The notes under the pieces were generated by a model, which worked only from the letters and a program-made list of their open reading frames with translations, ran no database searches and had not been told where the DNA came from. The position numbers and the translations under genes were made by a program. A stretch of DNA of 41,639 bases from Terriglobia bacterium (GTDB taxonomy: Bacteria; Acidobacteriota; Terriglobia; UBA7540): assembly GCA_030038235.1 (NCBI GenBank), contig JASHPE010000355.1:1-41639 (forward strand). Direction: 5' to 3'. Positions 6,435-16,808 of the stretch are shown here, in pieces (position 1 is the first letter of the stretch; each line of letters begins with the position of its first letter).

Positions 6435-8026
6435 CGGGATGCCCCTCCAGTGGTGGCGCGGTTCCGAGGACGAGGCGGCGGCGCCATCTGAGCCTGTGCC
6501 GGTGCGGCCGGCAGCTTGCTGTTGTGCGCCGCAACAGGTTCGGGGTTTACACGAGTCAGCACGCGGGCAACGCTCACGTCCATCTGCCGCAGGAACGGCT
6601 GCGGGTAAATTCCCATAAAGATGATGACGGCAACTGTGGCCGTGAGCAGCCACTTCTCACGGCGGTTGCAGTCGGGAATCTCACGATTTTTCTCGTCGGT
6701 GACCTCGCCCAGAAAGACTCGTTGGTACATCCACAGCAGATAGACGGCCGCCAGAATCACGCCCACCGCCGCCAGAGTTCCCCACAACACACGAGCGTGA
6801 AACGCTCCGATGATAATGAGGAATTCGCCCACGAACCCGTTGAGCATGGGCAGGCCGAGCGAGGAAAGCGTGACGATCATGAAGAAGGTGCTGAACACCG
6901 GAATGGTTGTCCCCAATCCGCCAAAGTCCTTGATCAAGCGAGTGTGACGGCGATCGTAAAGCATTCCAACCATCATGAACAGAGCGCCGGTCGAGACGCC
7001 GTGGTTCACCATCTGGTAGATTGCGCCCTCCATGCCTTGAACGTTGAAGGCGAAAATCCCCAGCACTACGAAGCCGAGGTGCGCCACCGAAGAATACGCT
7101 ACCAGTCGCTTCAGGTCCGGCTGCACCATGGACACTAGCGCACCGTAAATGATTCCGATTACCGCCAGCACGCTCAATAAGCCCGCAAATTCGCGGGACG
7201 CATTCGGGAACAAGGGCAAACAGAATCGCAGCATGCCATAGGTACCCATCTTCAGCAGGACGCCTGCCAGAATCACCGAACCGGCTGTCGGAGCCTCGGT
7301 ATGCGCATCTGGAAGCCATGTATGCAAGGGAAAGAGCGGCACCTTGATGGCAAACGCGATGAGAAACGCCCAGAAGAGCAGGCTCTCGGTGGTGTGCGTG
7401 AGCGGCAGCGATCCGTCCGAAAGCTGAGCTAGAATCTGCGGATAATCGAAACTGCCGCTGCGCTCGTAGAGGAAGATGATACCCACCAGCATGAGCGCGG
7501 AGCCCACCATGGTATAGAGGATGAACTTCACCGCCGCGTACACCTTCCGGCCATGCCCCCAGATGCCGATCAGGAAATACATGGGAATCAGCATTACTTC
7601 CCAGAAGACAAAGAACAGGAAGAGATCGAGCGAGACGAACACGCCGATCACGCCCGTCTCCAGCGCGAGGAGAAAGATGTGAAATTCCTTGGTCCGCTCG
7701 GTGATCCCGGTCCAGGAGACCAGCACGCAGAGGGGCGTCAGAAATCCGGTCAGCACGATGAGAATCAGGCTCAGCCCGTCAATGCCCATGTGGTAGTGGA
7801 TGGGCGGCGAAGTAATCCAGGCGTAGTTCTCCTCGAACTGAAATCCGCCTGCGGTGCGGCTAAAACCAAAGATCAACGCTAGAGTGACGAGAAACGTCAG
7901 CAGGGAGAAGATCAGGGCCACCATCCTGACGCGTCCGCTATTTTCGCGCGGCAGGAAGGCAATGATCGCGGCCCCCACCAGCGGCAGGAAAGTGGCGACC
8001 GTCAGGATGTGACTGCTCAACGGCAT
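6431..8026 (-). CDS. nuoM: NADH-quinone oxidoreductase subunit M
   Basis: A 531-residue antiporter-like subunit of complex I. The conserved glutamate helix reads FFVFWEVMLIPMYFLIGIWG, and the lysine/histidine helix region reads LPDAHTEAPTAGSVILAG. About fourteen membrane helices are visible. The last 40 residues form an unusual Pro/Ala/Arg-rich hydrophilic tail (PAAPAQAQMAPPPRPRNRA) that I do not expect in the family. The stop overlaps the nuoN start. The start at ATG 8026 has only a weak ribosome-binding site, and a 278-base gap separates it from nuoL. Confidence 0.96.
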   Translation of the reverse strand: MPLSSHILTVATFLPLVGAAIIAFLPRENSGRVRMVALIFSLLTFLVTLALIFGFSRTAGGFQFEENYAWITSPPIHYHMGIDGLSLILIVLTGFLTPLCVLVSWTGITERTKEFHIFLLALETGVIGVFVSLDLFLFFVFWEVMLIPMYFLIGIWGHGRKVYAAVKFILYTMVGSALMLVGIIFLYERSGSFDYPQILAQLSDGSLPLTHTTESLLFWAFLIAFAIKVPLFPLHTWLPDAHTEAPTAGSVILAGVLLKMGTYGMLRFCLPLFPNASREFAGLLSVLAVIGIIYGALVSMVQPDLKRLVAYSSVAHLGFVVLGIFAFNVQGMEGAIYQMVNHGVSTGALFMMVGMLYDRRHTRLIKDFGGLGTTIPVFSTFFMIVTLSSLGLPMLNGFVGEFLIIIGAFHARVLWGTLAAVGVILAAVYLLWMYQRVFLGEVTDEKNREIPDCNRREKWLLTATVAVIIFMGIYPQPFLRQMDVSVARVLTRVNPEPVAAHNSKLPAAPAQAQMAPPPRPRNRATTGGASR

Positions 8027-8304
8027 AATGGAACCGGCGACCTACGGCAAAAAACTGGCGATTTCGAGCAATTCGGACGAGAAGACGAGCACGTTGACCT
8101 GAATTCAGCTCTGTGTTTGATCACAAGCACGCGCTCACCTGCGAACATTCCCACGCATCCAGGTGCGCACCAATTTCAGCCAGCCTGTCCTGCTAAGCTC
8201 TTTGCCGCGTGCCAGCAACTCGGACAATGAGCTTGCCGCTAGGACCGTTGACATTGCCAGCACCTCGAGAAAGACAGCCTGATCCAAGTATCGAAAGAAA
8301 AACT
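8027..8304. other. Gap between nuoL and nuoM, no supported gene
   Basis: A 278-base interruption in an otherwise tight operon. On the minus strand a frame is open from within nuoL to 8135, but it lacks a ribosome-binding site of its own and its translation is not recognised. No tRNA, clear promoter or terminator is visible. It may be the remains of a lost gene or inserted repeat DNA. Confidence 0.45.
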
Positions 8305-10239
<1,935 letters not shown>

Positions 10240-10290
10240 AATGTTCAAAACAGTCGAAAAGGCGAAAGTTCAAGGTCAAACGTGGACTTT

Positions 10291-10316
10291 CGACTTTCAA
10301 CTCTCGACTTTCAACT
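10291..10316. repeat. 14-bp-period direct repeat between nuoK and nuoL
   Basis: CGACTTTCAACT occurs at 10291-10302 and 10305-10316. A related word (TTCGACTG, AAAGTTCAAGG) flanks it on both sides. It fills most of the nuoK-nuoL spacer and looks like spread intergenic word DNA. Confidence 0.6.
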
Positions 10317-10321
10317 TCTTC

Positions 10322-10624
10322 TCACAGCTTCATTGAGTCCACGTCGTCAATCGCCAGCGAATTGCGATTGCGGTAAAGGGCCACAATAATCGCCAGGCCA
10401 ACCGCGGCCTCCGCAGCCGCCACCACGATTACGAAAAACACAAAGAGCTGCCCGTCCAGGCCCGGCAGGCGGCGCGCGAAGGCGATGAACGCCAGATTCA
10501 CGGCATTCAGCATCAACTCGATGCACATGAACACCGTGATGACGTTCCGCCGGATGATGAATCCGGCCGCACCCAGGGTGAACAGGATCACGCTGAGCAG
10601 CAGGATGTGAGAAAGCGGAATCAT
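10322..10624 (-). CDS. nuoK: NADH-quinone oxidoreductase subunit K
   Basis: A 100-residue complex I membrane subunit with three transmembrane helices. The two essential membrane glutamates are present: [14 protein letters not shown] in helix 2 and [18 protein letters not shown] in helix 3. Length is exactly typical. The start at ATG 10624 has AAAGGA upstream. It lies between nuoJ (87 bases upstream) and nuoL, in normal order. Confidence 0.96.
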   Translation of the reverse strand: MIPLSHILLLSVILFTLGAAGFIIRRNVITVFMCIELMLNAVNLAFIAFARRLPGLDGQLFVFFVIVVAAAEAAVGLAIIVALYRNRNSLAIDDVDSMKL

Positions 10625-10632
10625 ATCCTTTG

Positions 10633-10665
10633 AGAAGTCAGAATCCAGAATTCAGAAGTCAGAAT
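10633..10665. repeat. 21-bp-period direct repeat between nuoJ and nuoK
   Basis: AGAAGTCAGAAT occurs at 10633-10644 and 10654-10665, in the 87-base spacer upstream of nuoK. The word type differs from the one between nuoK and nuoL. Confidence 0.6.
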
Positions 10666-10711
10666 GGACCAACCTCCAGCGTTTCACTAAAAGCTACTTC
10701 TGGCCTCCGCC

Positions 10712-11206
10712 TTACAACTGCTTCTTCGCCAGCACTACCGCTCCGAGCACCGCTACCAGGATCAGAATCGAGGTGACCTCGAAGGGCAGAATATAACTCT
10801 TGAACAACAGACGCCCGATGGCCGCCGGACTGGCGTCCAATGCCGGGGCGCTGGCCGCGCCTGTCAGTCCATATTGCTTCCAGACGATGACGCCAAACTC
10901 CACCAGAAACGCCAGCAGGAGCGGCGGACCCACCCAGCGCGCAAACTTGGCCCGATGCGCGCTCGGCCCCTCGTGCCCTGCGTTTAAGAGCATGATAACC
11001 AGGACGAACAACACCATGATCGCACCGGCGTAAACAATCACCTGCACCATGGCGATGAACGGCGCTCCGAGCAACAGATAGATAACCGCGAGCGCCGCCA
11101 GCACCACGATCAGCGAAAGGGCGCTGTACACAGGGGTGCGTTGGAATACCACGCTGAGCGCAGCCACGATCGCCACCACGCCGAATATGTAGAACAGAAT
11201 CTCCAT
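10712..11206 (-). CDS. nuoJ: NADH-quinone oxidoreductase subunit J
   Basis: A 164-residue complex I membrane subunit with five predicted helices, including the characteristic VYAGAIMVLFVLVIMLL helix that contains the pi-bulge region in known structures. The C terminus ends in ILVAVLGAVVLAKKQL, typical of the family. The start at ATG 11206 follows TTAGGA very closely. It directly follows nuoH with a 20-base gap. In most operons nuoI sits between H and J; here it is missing. Confidence 0.95.
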   Translation of the reverse strand: MEILFYIFGVVAIVAALSVVFQRTPVYSALSLIVVLAALAVIYLLLGAPFIAMVQVIVYAGAIMVLFVLVIMLLNAGHEGPSAHRAKFARWVGPPLLLAFLVEFGVIVWKQYGLTGAASAPALDASPAAIGRLLFKSYILPFEVTSILILVAVLGAVVLAKKQL

Positions 11207-11226
11207 GTCCTAATTCACTTCGCGAA

Positions 11227-12291
11227 TTACGAATGCAACCAAGCCATAACAAAGCTGGTCACCAGGATATTCAGCAATCCGAGCGGCAGCAGGAACTTCC
11301 AACCGAAAGCCATCAACTGGTCGTACCGGAAGCGCGGCAAGGTGCCGCGCACCCAGATGTAGAAGAAGAGGAAGCAGAACAGTTTAAGGCAAAACCACAG
11401 CACCGGCAGAATCACGCGCAGCCAGTAAGGTCCAAACGACGGGCCAAGCCACCCGCCGAAGAACAGTAGCGTTGCAATCGCCGAAACCGTCACCATGTTG
11501 GCGTATTCCGACATGAAAAAGATGGCAAACTTGAAGCTGCTGTATTCCGTATGGAAGCCCGCCACGAGTTCCGTCTCGCCTTCGGGCAGATCGAAGGGTA
11601 TGCGATTGGTTTCGGCGATGGCGGCGGTGAAGTATATCAGGAACCCCAGCGGCTGCAGGAATAGATTCCAGCGAGGCAGGACGGAAAAGAGGCCCGCGTG
11701 CGCCCACAGTCCCGCCTGCTGATTCACGATCTCGCGCAGGCTGAGCGTGCCCGCGATCATCAGTACGCCGATCACGCCCAGGCTGAGGGAAACCTCATAG
11801 CTGATCATCTGCGCCGACGAGCGCAGTCCGCCGAGCAACGGATATTTGCTGTTCGACGACCATCCGGCGAGCGCCACGCTGTAAACGCCGAGCGACGTCA
11901 CGGCAAAAACAAACAGCAGACCCACGTTCAAGTCCGTAATCTGCAACTGAATCACGTGCCCGGCCAGGGTGAAGCTTTCGCCGAAAGGAATCACGGCGAT
12001 GGACAGGAACGCCATGAGAAAGGCCAGGAACGGCGCCAGCCAGTAAACCACGGGGTCCGCTTCGAGCGGCGCGATGTCTTCCTTAAACATGAATTTCAGG
12101 CCGTCGGCGAGCGGCTGGAGCAATCCGTGCGGGCCCACCAGGTAAGGACCCCAGCGCGACTGGATGTGCGCAATCACCTTCCGCTCAAGCCAGGTCAAAT
12201 AGGCGATCGCCGTCAGCAGAATGAACATGATGAGGGCGATCTTGATGACCGTCTCGATCAGGAAGAATTCAGTGTCAGAAAATGTGGCCAT
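11227..12291 (-). CDS. nuoH: NADH-quinone oxidoreductase subunit H
   Basis: A 354-residue membrane subunit that forms much of the quinone-binding chamber of complex I. The hallmark first-loop motif is WLERKVIAHIQSRWGPYLVG, then GLLQPLADGLKFMFKEDI, and later ETNRIPFDLPEGETELVAGF with the conserved acidic residues. Eight or so helices are visible. The start at ATG 12291 lies inside the end of nuoG (17-base overlap), implying coupled translation. Length is typical. Confidence 0.97.
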   Translation of the reverse strand: MATFSDTEFFLIETVIKIALIMFILLTAIAYLTWLERKVIAHIQSRWGPYLVGPHGLLQPLADGLKFMFKEDIAPLEADPVVYWLAPFLAFLMAFLSIAVIPFGESFTLAGHVIQLQITDLNVGLLFVFAVTSLGVYSVALAGWSSNSKYPLLGGLRSSAQMISYEVSLSLGVIGVLMIAGTLSLREIVNQQAGLWAHAGLFSVLPRWNLFLQPLGFLIYFTAAIAETNRIPFDLPEGETELVAGFHTEYSSFKFAIFFMSEYANMVTVSAIATLLFFGGWLGPSFGPYWLRVILPVLWFCLKLFCFLFFYIWVRGTLPRFRYDQLMAFGWKFLLPLGLLNILVTSFVMAWLHS

Positions 12292-14491
12292 GAGGTCGTT
12301 TGGCTTCGTTCACCGAATTGAGCGCCCAACTGAAACGGCTCACCGTGCCGGATGTGAAAAGCGTGTCGTGCGACGAGATCACCAGATCGTTGCGTTCGAG
12401 CGCGGGCGGCGCACCATTGGGCCGCGTAGGCACAGCGCGGCCCACCAGCAAACTCGGCAATGCGACATTGTAGCCAGGCACGTGGGTTATGATTTCGCGC
12501 AGAACATCTTCCGCGGTGCGATAGGCCAAGGGACTGCCAAGCTCTCGCGCCAGACCCAGGATAATTTCGAGATCGCTGCGCGTTCCCGCCTTGCGCATGG
12601 TTTTCTTGATGGCCTGAACCTGCCCGCAGGTGTTGGTCACACTGCCGGACTTTTCGGCAAAGCTCGCCGCCGGCAGTACGACGTCAGCGAACTCTGTGGT
12701 CTCGGTATTGAACAACTCCGACACCATCAGAAGGTCGAGCCTGGCCAGGTGTTCCCTGAGCAGCTCAAACGTCTTCACCGGATTGGATCCGAACACCAGC
12801 AAGGCGTGAATGTCGCCGGCCTCGATGCCTTCGAGAATCTGCCGCAAGTTGCGGCCCGGCTCGGAAGCGATTGGCGCGCCCCAAACTGCGGCGTAACGAG
12901 AGCGCTCCGCCTCGGAGGATAGCGGCTGATATCCGGGCAAGGTGCCGGGCAGCAACCCCATGTCGGCGGCGCCGCGCGAATTGGCGTAGTCGCCGAGCGC
13001 GATGAAGCGCGTGTTCCCCGGCAAGCTCAGGCCCCAGCCCACCAATTCGCGGATCGAGTCGCCCTGAACCTCATCGCCGAAGATGATGATGGTGTCCGAC
13101 TCGCCGCCGAGCTTCTCGCGCAGGGAGCCGATGGCTTCGGGCCCGTCGCCCGAAGCAAGATCGCGGACAGCCATCGCCTCTTCGCCCGCGCCCAGCTTCA
13201 CAAATGTCGCGGCCTGGCGCAGCGCCAGCTTGATATCGGCGCTGTTCACAATGTAAAGTCGCGCCTTGTGATCACGCACCGCCTGACGAATCTTAAACGC
13301 GAGCAGCGGGTGCTGATGCGTGGGATCGCTGCCGATCAATAGAATGCTGCGCGCCTCGCCCAAGTCCTGCATGGTGGCGTACCGGTCCGTAGCCTTGGAT
13401 TCGCTGAGCGCGGCCACCAGGGTGGAGAAGTCAGCCGTCCGATGATGATCGACGTGATTTGTCCTCAACACCGTGCGCGCGAAGCGCTGCAACAGATAGT
13501 TCTCTTCGTTGCTGGTGCGGTTCGATCCGATGACCGCCACGGCTCCGGGTCCGTGCTTCTCCATCACTCCCTGAAGCCGCCGGACAGTCAAGTCGAGTGC
13601 GTCTTCCCACGATGACGCCGCCTGTGAGCCGTTGTGACGAACGAGCGGCGCGGTTAGTCGCTTCTCACTGTTCACGAAATCCCAGCCGAACCGGCCCTTG
13701 GCGCACAGGAACTCGCCGTTGAATCCAGAGTGATCTCGATTATTGGCTCGGATGATGGCGTTGTTGCGCACCGAAAGCGTGGTCTTGCAGCCGTCACCGC
13801 AGTGATTGCAGATCGTCCCGGTGTATTCCATCTCCCAGGGCCGCGTCTTGTAACGATAGGTACCGCTCGTAAGCGCGCCCACCGGGCAGATGTCAATGCA
13901 CATCCCGCACTCTTCGCATTCGAGTTCTTCACCGCGATTGGGAATAATCTCGCTGTGCGAGCCGCGGAAGCCGATGCCATAGGCGTTCACGTCCATACCT
14001 TCATCGCAAACGCGGATGCAGCGGTAGCAAAGGATGCAGCGAGGCCGGTCGTAGTAGACCAAATTCGAGAACTTAAGCTCGTCCTGATGATGCTTTGTCT
14101 CGACGAACCGGGTCTCGGCCGCGCCGTAACGGAAGACCGCGTCCTGTAGCTCGCATTCGCCCCCCTTGTCGCAAACCGGGCAATCGAGGGGGTGATTGGT
14201 GAGCAGAAACTCGAGCATCGCCTTGCGGCCGTTCACCACTTCGGCGTTCTGCGTGTTGACCACCATGCCGTTGGCCACCACGGTGGTGCAAGCGGTCTGC
14301 AGCTTCGACATCTTCTCAATCGAGACCATGCACATCCGGCATGCGCCCTGGAGCGTGTAGCCGGGATAGTAGCAAAACGAAGGCACTTCGATGCTGGCCT
14401 GCTTCGCGGCCTCGATCAGCAGCGTGCCGGCAGGGACGGTAACGGGCTGGCCATCAATCGTGAGAGTTACGGTTTGTTGTGAGTCAGCCAT
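12275..14491 (-). CDS. nuoG: NADH-quinone oxidoreductase subunit G
   Basis: A 738-residue iron-sulfur subunit of the peripheral arm. From the N terminus: a 2Fe-2S domain with Cys40, Cys51, Cys54 and Cys68; a His100-Cys104-Cys107-Cys113 site; two 4Fe-4S motifs (CILCYRCIRVC and CEECGMCIDICP); then CNHCGDGC plus a later Cys in FLCAKGRFG, the ligands of the extra N7 cluster kept in some bacteria. The rest is a molybdopterin-oxidoreductase-like domain without cofactor function. Near the C terminus the segment GRAVPTRPNGAPP is encoded by a palindrome that looks inserted in frame. The start at ATG 14491 follows a repeat-rich spacer. Confidence 0.96.
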   Translation of the reverse strand: MADSQQTVTLTIDGQPVTVPAGTLLIEAAKQASIEVPSFCYYPGYTLQGACRMCMVSIEKMSKLQTACTTVVANGMVVNTQNAEVVNGRKAMLEFLLTNHPLDCPVCDKGGECELQDAVFRYGAAETRFVETKHHQDELKFSNLVYYDRPRCILCYRCIRVCDEGMDVNAYGIGFRGSHSEIIPNRGEELECEECGMCIDICPVGALTSGTYRYKTRPWEMEYTGTICNHCGDGCKTTLSVRNNAIIRANNRDHSGFNGEFLCAKGRFGWDFVNSEKRLTAPLVRHNGSQAASSWEDALDLTVRRLQGVMEKHGPGAVAVIGSNRTSNEENYLLQRFARTVLRTNHVDHHRTADFSTLVAALSESKATDRYATMQDLGEARSILLIGSDPTHQHPLLAFKIRQAVRDHKARLYIVNSADIKLALRQAATFVKLGAGEEAMAVRDLASGDGPEAIGSLREKLGGESDTIIIFGDEVQGDSIRELVGWGLSLPGNTRFIALGDYANSRGAADMGLLPGTLPGYQPLSSEAERSRYAAVWGAPIASEPGRNLRQILEGIEAGDIHALLVFGSNPVKTFELLREHLARLDLLMVSELFNTETTEFADVVLPAASFAEKSGSVTNTCGQVQAIKKTMRKAGTRSDLEIILGLARELGSPLAYRTAEDVLREIITHVPGYNVALPSLLVGRAVPTRPNGAPPALERNDLVISSHDTLFTSGTVSRFSWALNSVNEAKRPHGHIF
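12419..12443. repeat. Palindrome inside the nuoG coding sequence
   Basis: GGGCCGCG (12419-12426) and CGCGGCCC (12436-12443) form a perfect 8-bp stem with a 9-base loop, preceded by GGCGGCGCACCATTG. It encodes the odd segment near the NuoG C terminus. A similar layout (GGCGGCGCCCCGTTCGG followed by a stem-loop) occurs near 4336-4388, suggesting a dispersed repeat. Confidence 0.4.
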
Positions 14492-14533
14492 TTCGTTCGG
14501 GTCTCGGGTTCCGGGACTCGGGGCTCGTGCGCC

Positions 14534-14896
14534 TCACTTCGAGCGGCTGCGCAAGACCTGAATCAACCGGTTCAGCATTTGCCCAATGCTCTGAATAATC
14601 GTTTGAAACCTCGCGCTGTCCTCAGGATTCAGATATCCAAGTCACGCGCGATCAAGAGGTGTGTTTCAAGCTCCAACAGCGAACCTTGGGCAACCAAGAG
14701 AAACTGGATGTAATTCCTTTGTCGATCCCCCCGCCCCATCCTTCCGCGATGTTTGCTGCTATTGAAGTCGCCGATCTCCTGATCTGCGATGTTAGACCAA
14801 ACAGCTCGGAGCGGGGAAAATGTTCTGTGGCCCTGTAAAGCTCGACTGCAAGGCCCCGGTCTTTTGCCAAACTTCCAGCTCCTTGTAATCCTTCAC
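14534..14896 (-). pseudogene. Frameshifted four-helix-bundle protein (23S intervening-sequence type)
   Basis: Read on the minus strand across frames, this is a nearly complete member of the small four-helix-bundle family first seen in 23S rRNA intervening sequences. GTG 14896 overlaps the nuoF stop and starts VKDYKELEVWQK. A shift leads to LAVELYRATEHFPRSELFGL and SQIRRSATSIAANIAEGWG. A base missing in a G-run leads to NYIQFLLVAQGSLLELETHL. Another shift leads to LGYLNPEDSARF and QTIIQSIGQMLNRLIQVLRS, ending at TGA 14534-14536. At least three frameshifts in about 120 codons, while the genes on both sides are intact, argue for a decayed gene. The protein's function is not well known. It interrupts the nuoF-nuoG junction. 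Confidence 0.85.
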
Positions 14897-16233
14897 GCAG
14901 CGCCCCAGCCCCGAGCCCCGAACCCCGAGCCCCGACCGGCATAGGGGCAGGCCCCGAGTCGCACATGCTCGTCGAACTCGCTGCGGAATTTGTTCACAAT
15001 GCTAATGGTCGGCATGGCGGCCGCGTCCCCGAGTGGACAAAGTGATTTGCCCAAGATGTTGTAGGATGCGTCGAGCGCCGTGTCAGGGTCGTCCGCCAAA
15101 CCCCCGCCGCCGTGCAGGCGATCGAGCAGGGCTTTCAACCATGCCGTCCCCTCGCGGCAGGGAATGCACCAGCCGCAGGACTCATGCGCGTAGAATTTCA
15201 TAATCCGCTGCGCGACCTTGACCATGCAGGTGTCTTCGTCAATCATGACCACGCCGCCGGAGCCCAGCATGGATCCGATCTTGGCCAGCGAGTCGAAATC
15301 CATAGGCACGTCGATCTCGTCCGCGCTAAGGAGCGGGCAGGAAGAGCCGCCGGGAATCACGGACTTCAGCTTCTTGCCGCGCGGAATCCCGCCGCCCACT
15401 TCCTCGATCATCTTCCGCAGGGGGAATCCCATCGGCAGCTCGTACACGCCCGGACGGCTGATATGTCCGCTCAGGCAGAACAGTCTGGTACCGCCATTCT
15501 TCGGAGTACCGAGGCCGGCAAACCATTCCGCACCCTTCAGGACGATGTGCGGCACATTACAGAGTGTCTCCACGTTGTTGATGATGGTCGGGCAGCCGTA
15601 GACGCCGACCACGGCCGGAAAGGGCGGCTTCACCCGCGGATAGCCGCGCAGACCTTCGAGCGAGTTTAGGAGCGCCGTCTCCTCGCCGCATTCATAAGCG
15701 CCTGCGCCGGTGTGAGTGCAGAGCTCGAAATCGAATCCTGAGCCCTGGATGTTCTTGCCCAGATAGCCGCGCGCGTAAGCCTCGGCGATGGCGCGGTCGA
15801 GAATGTCCATCAGGTAGCGATACTCGCCACGAATATAGATGTAACCCTGGTGCGCGCCGATCGCGTAGCCTGCGATCACAATGCCTTCGATCAACTGGTG
15901 AGGATCGTACTCCATCAACGGCCGATCCTTGCAGGTGGCGGGCTCGCTCTCATCCGCATTGCAGACCACGTATTTCGGCTTGTCGGTCTGCTTGGGTACG
16001 AAGCTCCACTTAAGACCGGTGTTGAACCCGGCGCCGCCGCGGCCGCGCAGCTGCGAGTTTTTCATCTCATTGATCACGCCTTCCGGTCCCATCTGGAAGG
16101 CCTTCGCTAACCCCTTATAGCCGTCGTGAGCGACGAAAGTGTCAATCGAAGTCGAATTGGGCAGGCCGAAGCGTGCGCTGATCACCTTGACTTCGAGAGG
16201 CGAGCCTTTCATGTAGGACTGATAGTCGCTCAT
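14893..16233 (-). CDS. nuoF: NADH-quinone oxidoreductase subunit F
   Basis: A 446-residue flavoprotein that carries the NADH site, FMN and the N3 4Fe-4S cluster. The NADH-binding loop GRGGAGFNTGLKW is at 64-76, the FMN region reads ESEPATCKDRPLMEYDP, and the cluster ligands are ESCGWCIPCREGT plus a later Cys in SLCPLGDAA. The last 14 or so residues (GRGSGFGARGWGAA) are read from a GGGGCTCGGGG-type repeat and are probably not native; the older stop may have been lost. The start at ATG 16233 is four bases after nuoE. The stop overlaps the GTG of the broken gene. Confidence 0.96.
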   Translation of the reverse strand: MSDYQSYMKGSPLEVKVISARFGLPNSTSIDTFVAHDGYKGLAKAFQMGPEGVINEMKNSQLRGRGGAGFNTGLKWSFVPKQTDKPKYVVCNADESEPATCKDRPLMEYDPHQLIEGIVIAGYAIGAHQGYIYIRGEYRYLMDILDRAIAEAYARGYLGKNIQGSGFDFELCTHTGAGAYECGEETALLNSLEGLRGYPRVKPPFPAVVGVYGCPTIINNVETLCNVPHIVLKGAEWFAGLGTPKNGGTRLFCLSGHISRPGVYELPMGFPLRKMIEEVGGGIPRGKKLKSVIPGGSSCPLLSADEIDVPMDFDSLAKIGSMLGSGGVVMIDEDTCMVKVAQRIMKFYAHESCGWCIPCREGTAWLKALLDRLHGGGGLADDPDTALDASYNILGKSLCPLGDAAAMPTISIVNKFRSEFDEHVRLGACPYAGRGSGFGARGWGAA

Positions 16234-16237
16234 AGTT

Positions 16238-16720
16238 TCAACGCGCCCTGCCGTTCGCTTTCAATTCCTCAATGAGTCGATCCACGCGTTCCGGGGTGAG
16301 ATTCTCGTAAAAGTCGTAATTCACCTGCATTGCCGGTGCGCCGCAGCAAGCGCCCAGGCACTCCACTTCTTCGAGGGAAAACTGGCCATCGCTCGTGGTC
16401 TGCTTGTGGCCGATTCCAAGGCGCTTCGAACAATGCGCCAGGATCTCCTCCCCGCCCAGCAACTGGCAGGACACATTGGTGCAGACCTGAAAGTTATACT
16501 TCCCGATCGGGTGGCGATGAAGCATCGAGTAGTAGCCGATATCCTCGACCACTTCGATGGGCGGCACCTCGACACGCCGTGCGATCTCCTCAATGGCCTC
16601 GTCGCTGATGTAGCCGAGCTCGTCCTGCGCGAACAGCAGCAGGGGGACGATCGCCGACCGCTTTAGCGGATAACGGGCGATAACCCGGTCGAACATCGAT
16701 TTGAGATCGTCGGATAGCAT
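16238..16720 (-). CDS. nuoE: NADH-quinone oxidoreductase subunit E
   Basis: A 160-residue thioredoxin-like subunit with the N1a 2Fe-2S cluster. The four ligands are visible as CTNVSC and, about 40 residues later, CLGACCGAP. The N-terminal helical part (YPLKRSAIVPLLLFAQDELG) is typical. The start at ATG 16720 has a weak ribosome-binding site; just upstream an inverted repeat fills the nuoD-nuoE gap. Confidence 0.96.
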   Translation of the reverse strand: MLSDDLKSMFDRVIARYPLKRSAIVPLLLFAQDELGYISDEAIEEIARRVEVPPIEVVEDIGYYSMLHRHPIGKYNFQVCTNVSCQLLGGEEILAHCSKRLGIGHKQTTSDGQFSLEEVECLGACCGAPAMQVNYDFYENLTPERVDRLIEELKANGRAR

Positions 16721-16721
16721 C

Positions 16722-16796
16722 CGTCAGTTGTCCGTTGTGCCTCTCAGTCGCATAGTCGTTCTGCTATCCGAGGCAGCGGACCACGGACAACTGACG
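16722..16796. repeat. Inverted repeat in the nuoD-nuoE gap
   Basis: CGTCAGTTGTCCGT (16722-16735) and its reverse complement at 16783-16796 enclose 47 bases. It fills the whole spacer and would form a hairpin in the nuo mRNA right at the nuoE ribosome-binding region, which could affect nuoE translation. Confidence 0.65.
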
Positions 16797-16808
16797 ACGG
16801 AACTTCTC

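Noticed and set aside
6435-6653. 73-residue N-terminal extension of nuoN
   Set aside because: It overlaps the nuoM C terminus out of phase; the ATG at 6434 has the ribosome-binding site and the normal N terminus.
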